Below are positions 1-11,068 of a stretch of 64,000 bases of DNA, one piece after another (within the stretch, counting starts at the first letter, position 1; each line of letters starts with the position of its first letter). The translations under genes and the position numbers were made by a program. Source of the stretch: Pegoplata infirma (taxonomy: Eukaryota; Arthropoda; Insecta; Diptera; Anthomyiidae); assembly GCA_963921195.1 (NCBI GenBank), contig OY992541.1:11688951-11752950 (forward strand), written 5' to 3'. Below the pieces are notes generated by a model. The model did no database searches. It was not told the DNA's origin and worked only from the letters and a program-made list of their open reading frames with translations.

Positions 1-1004
1 TAGTTTTCGCCTAGGTTAATACACTGATAGAAAAACGCTTCATATCACTAATGAATGGAATTCATTAACGTTGTTTCATTACAACAATGAAATATTTCAT
101 ATGCTGAATGAAATTTCATACATATGGTACAAGATTTTCATTAATTTTGATTCATTAGATTTCGTAGTTTCATTAAAAAAATTCATTAAGTTTTGTTTAC
201 AAAATTTGATGTTGTTTGACACCTGTCGTATCGCGTCTGTTTAGTCTGATAGTTTACGCGCGCAAAAAACAGCTGATCAGAGCGTGATTTTTTTTAGAAT
301 TTTTATACGAAATTTAAAATGAAATGTTGTTGATTAATTATAAGTATTTATTAAACTCGCGTTGTTTTATATTACTTCGTGGTTTTACTAATGTATTAAA
401 AGTAAATGTTATAGCAAAATTTTGTGTGAGAAAACTGAGTGAAATCTATAGATAAAAAAAAAAAATATGTGAAAGTGTTTTTTTAAATTGGTTATTTGTG
501 ATTTTTTCTAAATTTTTTTTTATGAAATTTGAAATAAATAGTAAATTATTAATTTTTTATTTACTAAATTCGTGATGTTTTATATTAGTTAATGGTTTTA
601 ATTATGTATTAAAATTTTGTGCGAGGAAACTAAGTGAAAATCATTTTTTTTATTTTTAATTCTATACAAATTTTATACAAATATTTAATTTTAAAAATAA
701 AAGTAGCATTTATTCAATGAAAGTATTTTATTTCAAAAATAAAAAGTAGGATATATTCAATGAAAGTATTTCATAAGAATTAAATACTTTTTTCATTAAA
801 GTAATGAACAATTTTCATAAAATATTATTTATATTTAGTATGAACAATTTTCATTAATTTAATGAAACTTGTTCTTGCAATTAAATTTTATGGTACCTAT
901 TTCATTAATTCCATGAAACCCTACATAGGTTCCTTTTTAACGTCATTTTTCATAACATTAATGTAGATTTTCATTATTGTCATGTACAATTTTCTATCAG
1001 TGTA
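1..1004. mobile_element. TA-flanked mariner-type MITE (CACTGATAGAAAA ends)
   Basis: Left end TACACTGATAGAAAA at 20..34 and its exact reverse complement at 990..1004. Read as a TA target duplication plus CACTGATAGAAAA termini, the element is about 981 bp (22..1002). The interior is AT-rich with many TTTCATTAA/TTAATGAAA motifs and no coding potential. A truncated, inverted second copy is broken up between 28036 and 32868. Tc1/mariner affiliation is inferred from the TA duplication and CACTG-like ends. Confidence 0.75.
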
Positions 1005-1752
1005 CTATATGTTGTGATTTCGGAAAAGGCAAAAATAACGTTCAATAAAAAAAGGGGCGTGGCATTTTCCGCTCCTGTGTCCAAACACGCTCTATTGTGG
1101 TTCATGGTTTCCGCCTCGGTCAGTACTACACACAAAAAAAACTTCGATGTTATATTGCCTAAACTGGCAAAGGTATTTTCATTTTGTATGAAATAAAAAA
1201 AAAATAGTTTTTTTACCTATAAGCATGGGTAAAATTTCACCTAAAAACAAAGTTGTTTTTACATGTGCTGAATAGGAACCATCTTCGAAATTTGTTTGAC
1301 ATAATTTTTAATTTTGAAAACAATTTAAAAAAATCAATTTTTTCAAACATCAATAAAGAAAATTATTAAATACACAAAAAATCAGCTAAAAAGGTAAATT
1401 ATTTGTATAAATTATAATTTGGTTTGGTTTTAATATATGTATATTATTTTCAGATAACGTGTATTTAATGAGCAGGCAAGGCAAGTCAATCTGCCTCTAC
1501 AAAGAAAAACAAACTGTTCCTTGGAAGTCCATTAGGCGAAGATGACAAAGTAACGAAATTTTCTGAAGTCCAATTATAAAACAAACATTACAACATACAG
1601 CAAGTTTTTATTGTACAAATACAAATGAGCTCCTCCCATTGGCTATGGTTTTGTTAAATTGCCTCATCAAATTTTCTAATGGTACGGAATAGGTAATGAA
1701 AGGTGTAAGTGCAAGTTAAAATTTTAATTTTGTATTTGGACGTCAAAAGTAA
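1005..1752. other. AT-rich intergenic stretch, no gene seen
   Basis: No convincing ORF. It holds a short GC-richer patch (about 1060-1130) with TCCGCCTCGGTCAGTACT, similar to CCCGCCTCGGTTAGTACT near 10901, which suggests a dispersed repeat fragment. Nothing else is recognised. Confidence 0.5.
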
Positions 1753-4700
1753 GTCTCAGATTCTGATGATTTTGTCTTATGAAAAAGGTCTGTCTCAGAA
1801 TACAGACTTTTTCTATAGAAATACTGTCTCAGAATCTGCGACTTTTTCTATAGAAAAACTGTCTCAGAATCTGCGACTTTTTCTATAGAAAAACTATCTC
1901 AGAATCTGCGACTTTTTCTATAGAAAAACTGTCTCAGAATCTGCGACTTTTTCTATAGAAAAACTGTCTCAGAATCTGCGACTTTTTCTATAGAAAAACT
2001 GTCTCAGAATCTGCGACTTTTTCTATGGAAAAACTGTCTCAGAATCTGAGAATTTTTCGATAGAAAAACTGTCTCAGAATCTGAGACTTTTTCTATAGAA
2101 AAACTGTCTCAGAATCTGAGACTTTTTCTATAGAAAAACTGTCTCAGAATCTGAGACTTTTTCTATAGAAAAACTGTCTTAGAATCTGAGACTTTTTCTA
2201 TAGAAAAACTGTCTCAGAATCTGAGACTTTTTCTATAGAAAAACTGTCTCAGAATCTGAGACTTTTTCTATAGAAAAACTGTCTCAGAATCTGAGACTTT
2301 TTCTATAGAAAAACTGTCTCAGAATCTGAGACTTTTTCTATAGAAAAACTGTCTCAGAATCTGAGACTTTTTCTATAGAAAAACTGTCTCAGAATCTGAG
2401 ACTTTTTCTATAGAAAAACTGTCTCAGAATCTGAGACTTTTTCTATAGAAAAACTGTCTCAGAATCTGAGACTTTTTCTATAGAAAAACTGTCTCAGAAT
2501 CTGAGACTTTTTCTATAGAAAAACTGTCTCAGAATCTGAGACTTTTTCTATAGAAAAACTGTCTCAGAATCTGAGACTTTTTCTATAGAAAAACTGTCTC
2601 AGAATCTGAGACTTTTTCTATAGAAAAACTGTCTCAGAATCTGAGACTTTTTCTATAGAAAAACTGTCTCAGAATCTAAGACTTTTTCTATAGAAAAACT
2701 GTCTAAATATCTGAGACTTTTTCTATAGAAAAACTGTCTCAGAATCTGAGACTTTTTCTATAGAAAAACTGTCTCAGAATCTGAGACTTTTTCTATAGAA
2801 AAACTGTCTCAGAATCTGAGACTTTTTCTATAGAAAAACTGTCTCAGAATCTGAGACTTTTTCCATAGAAAAACTGTCTCAGAATCTGAGACTTTTTCTA
2901 TAGAAAAACTGTCTCAGAATCTGAGACTTTTTCTATAGAAAAACTGTCTCAGAATCTGAGACTTTTTCTATAGAAAAACTGTCTCAGAATCTGAGACTTT
3001 TTCTATAGAAAAACTGTCTCAGAATCTGAGACTTTTTCTATAGAAAACTGTCTCAGAATCTGAGACGTTTTTTTATAGAAAAACTGTCTCAGAATCTAAG
3101 ACTTAGAATCTGACTTTTTCTATACAATTTTTCTATAGAAAAAGTCTCGGATTCTGAGACAATTTTTCTATAGAAAGTCTTAGATTCTGAGACAATTTTT
3201 CTATAGAAAAAGTCTCAGATTCTGAGACAATTTTTCTATAGAAAAAGTCTCAGATTCTGAGACAATTTTTCTATAGAAAAAGTCTCAGATTCTGAGACAA
3301 TTTTTCTATAGAAAAAGTCTCAGATTCTGAGACAATTTTTCTATAGAAAAAGTCTCAGATTCTGAGACAATTTTTCTATAGAAAAAGTCTCAGATTCTGA
3401 GACAATTTTTCTATAGAAAAAGTCTCAGATTCTGAGACAATTTTTCTATAGAAAAAGTCTCAGATTCTGAGACAATTTTTCTATAGAAAAAGTCTCAGAT
3501 TCTGAGACAATTTTTCTGTAGAAAAAGTCTCAGATTCTGAGACAATTTTTCTATAGAAAAAGTCTCAGATTCTGAGACAATTTTTCTATAGAAAAAGTCT
3601 CAGATTCTGAGACAATTTTTCTATAGAAAAAGTCTCAGATTCTGAGACAATTTTTCTATAGAAAAAGTCTCAGATTCTGAGACAATTTTTCTATAGAAAA
3701 AGTCTCAGATTCTGAGACAATTTTTCTATAGAAAAAGTCTCAGATTCTGAGACAATTTTTCTATAGAAAAAGTCTCAGATTCTGAGACAATTTTTCTATA
3801 GAAAAAGTCTCAGATTCTGAGACAATTTTTCTATAGAAAAAGTCTCAGATTCTGAGACAATTTTTCTATAGAAAAAGTCTCAGATTCTGAGACAATTTTT
3901 CTATAGAAAAAGTCTCAGATTCTGAGACAATTTTTCTATAGAAAAAGTCTCAGATTCTGAGACAATTTTTCTATAGAAAAAGTCTCAGATTCTGAGACAA
4001 TTTTTCTATAGAAAAAGTCTCAGATTCTGAGACAATTTTTCTATAGAAAAAGTCTCAGATTCTGAGACAATTTTTCTATAGAAAAAGTCTCAGAGTCTGA
4101 GACAATTTTTCTACAGAAAAAGTCTCAGATTCTGAGACAATTTTTCTATAGAAAAAGTCTCAGATTCTGAGACAATTTTTCTATAGAAAAAGTCTCAGAT
4201 TCTGAGACAATTTTTCTATAGAAAAAGTCTCAGATTCTGAGACAATTTTTCTATAGAAAAAGTCTCAGATTCTGAGACAATTTTTCTATAGAAAAAGTCT
4301 CAGATTCTGAGACAATTTTTCTATAGAAAAAGTCTCAGATTCTGAGACAATTTTTCTATAGAAAAAGTCTCAGATTCTGAGACAATTTTTCTATAGAAAA
4401 AGTCTCAGATTCTGAGACAATTTTTCTATAGAAAAAGTCTCAGATTCTGAGACAATTTTTCTATAGAAAAAGTCTCAGATTCTGAGACAATTTTTCTATA
4501 GAAAAAGTCTCAGATTCTGAGACAATTTTTCTATAGAAAAAGTCTCAGATTCTGAGACAATTTTTCTATAGAAAAAGTCTCAGATTCTGAGACAATTTTT
4601 CTTTAGAAAAAGTCTCAGATTCTGAGACAATTTTTCTATAGAAAAAGTCTCAGATTCTGAGACAATTTTTCTATAGAAAAAGTCTCAGATTCTGAGACAA

Positions 4701-5925
4701 TTTTTCTATAGAAAAAGTCTCAGATTCTGAGACAATTTTTCTATAGAAAAAGTCTCAGATTCTGAGACAATTTTTCTATAGAAAAAGTCTCAGATTCTGA
4801 GACAATTTTTCTATAGAAAAAGTCTCAGATTCTGAGACAATTTTTCTATAGAAAAAGTCTCAGATTCTGAGACAATTTTTCTATAGAAAAAGTCTCAGAT
4901 TCTGAGACAATTTTTCTATAGAAAAAGTCTCAGATTCTGAGACAATTTTTCTATAGAAAAAGTCTCAGATTCTGAGACAATTTTTCTATAGAAAAAGTCT
5001 CAGATTCTGAGACAATTTTTCTATAGAAAAAGTCTCAGATTCTGAGACAATTTTTCTATAGAAAAAGTCTCAGATTCTGAGACAATTTTTCTATAGAAAA
5101 AGTCTCAGATTCTGAGACAATTTTTCTATAGAAAAAGTCTCAGATTCTGAGACAATTTTTCTATAGAAAAAGTCTCAGATTCTGAGACAATTTTTCTATA
5201 GAAAAAGTCTCAGATTCTGAGACAATTTTTCTATAGAAAAAGTCTCAGATTCTGAGACAATTTTTCTATAGAAAAAGTCTCAGATTCTGAGACAATTTTT
5301 CTATAGAAAAAGTCTCAGATTCTGAGACAATTTTTCTATAGAAAAAGTCTCAGATTCTGAGACAATTTTTCTATAGAAAAAGTCTCAGATTCTGAGACAA
5401 TTTTTCTATAGAAAAAGTCTCAGATTCTGAGACAATTTTTCTATAGAAAAAGTCTCAGATTCTGCGACAATTTTTCTATAGAAAAAGTCTCAGATTCTGA
5501 GACAATTTTTCTATAGAAAAAGTCTCAGATTCTGAGACAATTTTTCTATAGAAAAAGTCTCAGATTCTGAAACTCATTTTCTGTAGAAAAAGTATCAGAT
5601 TCTGAGACATTTTTTCTAAAGAAAAAATCTCAGATTCTGAGACATTTTTTGTATAGAAAAAGTCACATATTCTGAGACTTTTTTTCTATAGAAAAAGTCT
5701 CAGATTCTGAGACATTTTTTGAATAGAAACAGTCACAGATTCTGAGGCATTTTTTCTATAGAAAAAGTCTCAGATTCTAATATATTTTTTCTGTAGAAAA
5801 AGTTTCAGATTCTGAGACATTTTATTTATAGAAAAATTCTCAGATTCTGAGAATTTTTTTCTACAGAAAAAGTCCCTGATTCTGAGACAGTTTTTCTATA
5901 GAAAAAGTCTCAGATTCTGAGAATT
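1753..5925. repeat. 35-bp palindromic satellite with one orientation switch
   Basis: About 119 tandem units of exactly 35 bp (spacing checked at 2106/2141). Each unit is built from two dyads, GTCTCAGAATCTGAGAC (17 bp) and TTTTTCTATAGAAAAA (16 bp), plus two bases. Units run in one orientation from 1753 to about 3108 (roughly 39 copies), and the reverse complement runs from about 3130 to 5925 (roughly 80 copies). Core units are almost identical. The left edge (about 1830-2035) has a CTGCGAC variant, and the right edge (5560-5925) is degenerate. No spacers and no coding capacity. Confidence 0.97.
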
Positions 5926-6478
5926 TTTATACCCTCCAACCACAGTATGGGGGTATACTCACTTTGTCATTCCGTGTGTAACGCATCGAAATATCGGTCT
6001 AGGACCCCATAAAGTATATATATTATTGATCAGTGATCGATTCTAAGACATTCTAGCGATGTCCGTCCGTCCGTCCGTCCGTCTGTCCGTCTGTCCGTCT
6101 GTAGAAGACACGATACAGTCCAAAATAAACGAGCTAGACTTCCGAAGTTTGGCACGAATATGTCTTATATTCCTAGGCAGGTTAAGTTCGGAAATGGGCA
6201 AAATCGGACCAAGGGGAAAAAGTTCCCCCTTGGAGAACTAAACCAACCCAAGAAAAACCGCATTTTTTGCAGGGTTTTTTGTACATTTGCTAAGAAAATG
6301 CAACATTCTTATCTCAGAAGAAGTTAAAATCGCAGGGGGAAGGTGCCCCCTAACGTCTCCACCAACCCCCCCCCCCCCCAAAAAAAAGACGCTCCTGGAT
6401 TTTTTTAATATAGTTTTTTTACATTTTGGAGGGTATAAAAGATTCGGCACAGCCGAATATAACACTCTCACTTGTTTT
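5924..6478 (+). mobile_element. TATACCCTCC/ACTTGTTT dispersed element, copy 1
   Basis: Begins TTTTATACCCTCCAACCACA and ends in GGAGGGTATAAAAG, an ATTCGGCACAGCCGAAT hairpin and ACACTCTCACTTGTTT. It has an internal (GTCC/GTCT)n run at 6060-6101. The same layout recurs at 45829, 46801 and, inverted, at 43245 and 40207. Non-coding; the class is unresolved (a SINE/Helitron-like dipteran repeat is possible). Confidence 0.8.
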
Positions 6479-6557
6479 CTCTCGTATGATTAAAGAAGTG
6501 GCCACTTAAAATCGGGACGTATTAAAGCTACCATAAATTTTAAATGAAACAACATAT

Positions 6558-8338
6558 GTTGTTTTTTTATTTTTAGTACCAAAAGGTACATAAAAATAAA
6601 ATGTATTTATTCGGCCTTTATATATGTATATATATTCGATTAGAGTTTTATTCTAGTTCGAGGCCCAAAAATATTTCTATTTATGATATTGTCATAATAG
6701 AGTATTTTTAATTTATTGCTTTAAAAAAGTTACTATCTCATAGTATGTCTGTACTGATCAGTTTCATCCCCACTAAAGGAATCTTCAGCAGACTTTAGAG
6801 AATCATCGTTGGTCAATCAAACATCAAGAATAAAACTCTAATCGAATATATATACATATATAAAGGCCGAATAAATACATTTTATTTTTATGTACCTTTT
6901 GGTACTAAAAATAAAAAAACAACATTTAACACAAAGTTTAGTACGACTTATCCTACCAACACTATTGTTTGGTTAGGCACTGTTGTTATTGTAAAATAAC
7001 AGCAACACATATAATAATAGTTACCGACGGTGATTTAATATATACAATTTTTGCTTTAAAAGAGTTATTTTTGTTGGAAAACAGATTTCGGACCTTCATA
7101 ATAGTACTTCTCATATAACTTGGGAAATATATCAAATATTATGTCTGGTTTGATGTTTGATTGACCAACGATGATTCTCTAAAGTCTGCTGAAGATTCCT
7201 TTAGTGGGGATGAAACTGATCAGTACAGACATACTATGAGATAGTAACTTTTTTAAAGCAATAAATTAAAAATACTCTATTATGACAATATCATAAATAG
7301 AAATATTTTTGGGCCTCGAACTAGAATAAAACTCTAATCGAATATATATACATATATAAAGGCCGAATAAATACATTTTATTTTTATGTACCTTTTGGTA
7401 CTAAAAATAAAAAAACAACATTTAACACAAAGTTTAGTACGACTTATCCTACCAACACTATTGTTTGGTTAGGCACTGTTGTTATTGTAAAATAACAGCA
7501 ACACATATATTAATAGTTACCGACGGTGATTTAATATATACAATTTTTGCTTTAAAAGAGTTATTTTTGTTGGAAAACAGATTTCGGACCTTCATAATAG
7601 TACTTCTCATATAACTTGGGAAATATATCAAATATTATGTCTGGTTTGATGTTTGATTGACCAACGATGATTCTCTAAAGTCTGCTGAAGATTCCTTTAG
7701 TGGGGATGAAACTGATCAGTACAGACATACTATGAGATAGTAACTTTTTTAAAGCAATAAATTAAAAATACTCTATTATGACAATATCATAAATAGAAAT
7801 ATTTTTGGGCCTCGAACTAGAATAAAACTCTAATCGAATATATATACATATATAAAGGCCGAATAAATACATTTTATTTTTATGTACCTTTTGGTACTAA
7901 AAATAAAAAAACAACATTTAACACAAAGTTTAGTACGACTTATCCTACCAACACTATTGTTTGGTTAGGCACTGTTGTTATTGTAAAATAACAGCAACAC
8001 ATATATTAATAGTTACCGACGGTGATTTAATATATACAATTTTTGCTTTAAAAGAGTTATTTTTGTTGGAAAACAGATTTCGGACCTTCATAATAGTACT
8101 TCTCATATAACTTGGGAAATATATCAAATATTATGTCTGGTTTGATGTTTGATTGACCAACGATGATTCTCTAAAGTCTGCTGAAGATTCCTTTAGTGGG
8201 GATGAAACTGATCAGTACAGACATACTATGAGATAGTAACTTTTTTAAAGCAATAAATTAAAAATACTCTATTATGACAATATCATAAATAGAAATATTT
8301 TTGGGCCTCGAACTAGAATAAAACTCTAATCGAATATA
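6558..8338. repeat. 496-bp tandem array with inverted head fragment
   Basis: Three near-identical direct units start at 6829, 7325 and 7821 (period exactly 496 bp), with a 22-bp tail to 8338. To the left, 6558..6828 is the reverse complement of the part of the unit around the AATAAAACTCTAATCG boundary. The whole block is bounded by the 12-bp direct repeat GAAACAACATAT (6546..6557 and 8339..8350), which looks like a TSD. No ORF. Each unit includes GTACCTTTTGGTAC and a TATATATACATATATA stretch. Confidence 0.9.
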
Positions 8339-8915
8339 GAAACAACATATATTAACATTTTATACATTAAATTAAAGGTAATTTAATAACCTTTAAAAAA
8401 AATATAATTGGAAGTTTATGGGTCCTTATTTCGTATAAATTTCCTGGCTTCTCTTTTAATGCCTCCTATCAACTTCTGCACAACTTTTCTTTCCACTGTC
8501 AACCTAATTTATTCCACTTTTTTCTCATCAAAATATGGTTATTTACTGTTCCTGCACACTTTTTCAATTTGCGTTTAAAAATTGCCCAATATTTCTTGAT
8601 TGGACGAAGATTTGAGCAATTTGGTGGATTGCTGTGTTTTCATCATCCATAACAATGCAGCCCTTAAAATTGGTAAAATCCCGATCACACAGCAATCTGG
8701 TACACTTTTTTGCTACTGATTCTTTCTTTTCTGTTCTATTTGGACATTAATTAGCACAGTAGGACTTTAACCCAACATTTTTACAAATTCGACGTACAAT
8801 ACTTCTGCTAGTTTGACTTTTTTTGGCACGATTATTGTTTGATAAGCCTGGGGTTTTTTTTTGAGAGACCTTAGCACTTTCTGCTTTAATTTTTGTCTCG
8901 AGTTACTGTTTTTTC

Positions 8916-10179
8916 TAGGGATGTGCGATTAATCGATTAATTAATCACTTCGATTAATCGAAATCCTGATTAATCAATTAATCGAATAATCATACTTTCT
9001 GATTAATCAGAACTATGATTAATCAACTAATTTAAATTTTGATTAATCGAAAACGAATAATTTTATTCAATTTTTAAAAAATGTTGGCAAAACAAAATCA
9101 AAAGACAAACAAAAAAAGAATATTTAAAAATTAAAACAAAATTTATAAATTAATAAACAAAGCGAAATTGTATATGCCAAAATCCAACAATATGTATATT
9201 CAACCAAATTTTCCAAAATTTATGACGAAAGTTCATACTTAGACCTATCATGAAAGACTGGAGATTCTATGAATAATATGCCTCTAACCATGCTCAAATC
9301 TAGAAATGAATACACATATCGTCGGTGTGCCAACCAGAACCGCTTTGTGTATTTCAACATTTTTTGAAGAGACATGAATAACAGCTACATATATTTGGTA
9401 CTTTTGCGCTATTTTTTATAATTCAAATTAAAGGAAATAGAAAATGTGCAATATTTTTTAAAGGTCAAAATGAAGCTGATTTGTAAGCCTCTTCAAAACA
9501 TTTTGAAAAAAACATAGCGGTTCTGGTTGGCGCACCGACGATATGTACATATGTATGTAAGACGCCCAATAACACCCATCCATGTTCCATCCCTCTAGAA
9601 ATGCTTCTCTCTGCCAGCACTTCGACGCCAATTGGTTGTATTGTACATGAGTTGGAGATCATTAACAATACAACAAAATTAATTTTCTACACGGGCTCAA
9701 TAAAAATGGTCCTCTGTGTCAGCACTTCGACGCCAATTGGCGTTGAATTGTGCATGACCCGGAGATCATGTGCGATACAACAAAATGAATAATTTTTTTT
9801 TTAATTTAAAATGATTGGGAGGCACATCCATATTTTTAGATTGTTATTTTGTAATGTGAAGACCGTGATAATATCCGCATTGTGAGCTGAAAAGAACGCC
9901 TAAAAGTCTATTCGACTAAAATTTAATAAATTTTCTGAAAAATTTTCAATAGTCATAGAATTTGAAATATAAAAACAAAACAAAATATTCAATTATTCAA
10001 ATTTTGAATATTCAACTTCCTGATTAATCAATTAATCATGAATTTTGATTAATCAAAATTTAAATTATTTGATTAATCATAGTTCTGATTAATCAGAAAG
10101 TATGATTAATCGATTAATTGATTAATCAGGATTTCGATTAATCGAATTGATTAATTAATCGATTAATCGCACATCCCTA
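8916..10179. mobile_element. hAT-like element, TIR TAGGGATGTGCG, TSD GTTTTTTC
   Basis: Termini TAGGGATGTGCGATTAATCG and its reverse complement, with exact 8-bp TSDs at 8908..8915 and 10180..10187. Subterminal regions are rich in GATTAATC. Inside are a nested inverted-repeat MITE (9314..9546) and a duplicated block starting CAGCACTTCGACGCCAATTGG (9615 and 9720). No transposase ORF. It split the Tc1 transposase pseudogene. Confidence 0.9.
9314..9546. mobile_element. Small TIR MITE nested in the hAT-like element
   Basis: ACATATCGTCGGTG at the left (9314) and CACCGACGATATGT at the right end, with inverted similarity continuing for about 55 bp through GCCAACCAGAACCGCT. No clear TSD was read. Confidence 0.65.
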
Positions 10180-10515
10180 GTTTTTTCACAATTTTGATTT
10201 TTATTTCAGTGGATAATTTATTATTGTACTTTTTTTAAAACTTTTCACACTGTAGATGTAGCCATTTTAAGTGTTTTGGCTATATTTGAACCCGCCAAAG
10301 TCGGATTTTCTAGATATTTGTGCACAATTTTATTTATAGCTTATTTTTCCATTGTGTCTACACTTTTTAAAATTAAATTTAATGACTCGCAATTCATTGT
10401 AGATTAATGGTAGATTTGTTGTTAAAAACGTATGTTAATGGTTTTCCATTTTGATAACAGGGGGCGTTGTTACGATTACTACAGTGCGTACCGATTTGAA
10501 GTGGCCACTTCTTTA

Positions 10516-11068
10516 AAATATTAATAAAGTAAATATGATTTTTATATTCCAGGTGGATTTGGATTTTGACTACATTTTTCTTATAAGTGGAATAGCTTGA
10601 ATCAGGAAAATCAATTTTGACGGTATAGTTTGGAGCACCCTCATGCATCTCATAATTTTTTTAATTTTTTTTAATAAATATATAAATTAAAAAAAAATCT
10701 TTTTATTTAGCCGTTTATGGGTTAATTTAATTAAATAAAATACCAATTTAAAAATGAATATCTGCTAAGGCTCCGTTTGTAAATTTCCAAAATTTACAAG
10801 GAGTATTTCCAAAAATTATAGGTAATTTTTCGAACATAGAAATTTGATAGGAATTTCCTATTATTTTTGTAATTGTGCCTAAAATTTTAGCAACAGTTCC
10901 CGCCTCGGTTAGTACTATCTGTGGTGAAAATTTCATGAAAATCGGTTCAGCCGTTCTCCCCTGATTGCGGAACAGACAAACCAACACTCAGATTTATAAT
11001 ATCAATAGGGATTTACATAGTTTTCTTCGCTAAATGTTGGTTTATTTAACCAATTTTTTATTAGAAAC
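10516..11068. other. AT-rich flank with dispersed-repeat fragment
   Basis: No gene. 10745..10995 contains TTTCATGAAAATCGGTTCAG and GGAACAGACAAACC, phrases common to dispersed insect repeat 3' regions. It also shares CCGCCTCGGT.AGTACT with about 1110. Confidence 0.35.

Larger units (their letters stand above)
8469..10352 (-). pseudogene. Broken Tc1/mariner transposase
   Basis: Translated on the minus strand, 10190..10352 encodes a helix-turn-helix-like N-terminus (ENPTLAGSNIAKTLKMATST) with internal stops. After the hAT-like element (8916..10179) is removed, the reading resumes with RSIVRRICKNVGLKS and VMDDENTAI, then NPPNCSNLRPIKKYW, the typical C-terminal block of Tc1-like transposases. Seen: several stop codons, frameshifts, and loss of the catalytic middle between the first DD region and the NPPN block. 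Family: Tc1-like DDE transposases act by cut-and-paste at TA. The protein is dead. It belongs to the TA-flanked element 6493..10513, whose TIRs enclose it. Confidence 0.7.
6493..10513. mobile_element. Decayed Tc1/mariner element, split by later insertions
   Basis: Left TIR AAGAAGTGGCCACTTAAAAT at 6493 and a matching reverse complement at the right end (CCACTTCTT ends at 10513), both flanked by TA. TIR similarity continues for about 30 bp. The element carries a broken transposase on the minus strand and was interrupted by the 496-bp array (6558..8338) and by a hAT-like element (8916..10179). Confidence 0.75.

Noticed and set aside
1753..5925. CRISPR array
   Set aside because: Units are contiguous 35-mers without unique spacers, in a eukaryotic TE context.
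6059..6493. Short ORFs beginning MSVRPSVR and overlapping frames
   Set aside because: Arise from the GTCC run and the ends of a dispersed non-coding element; the similar frame at 46936 diverges soon after.
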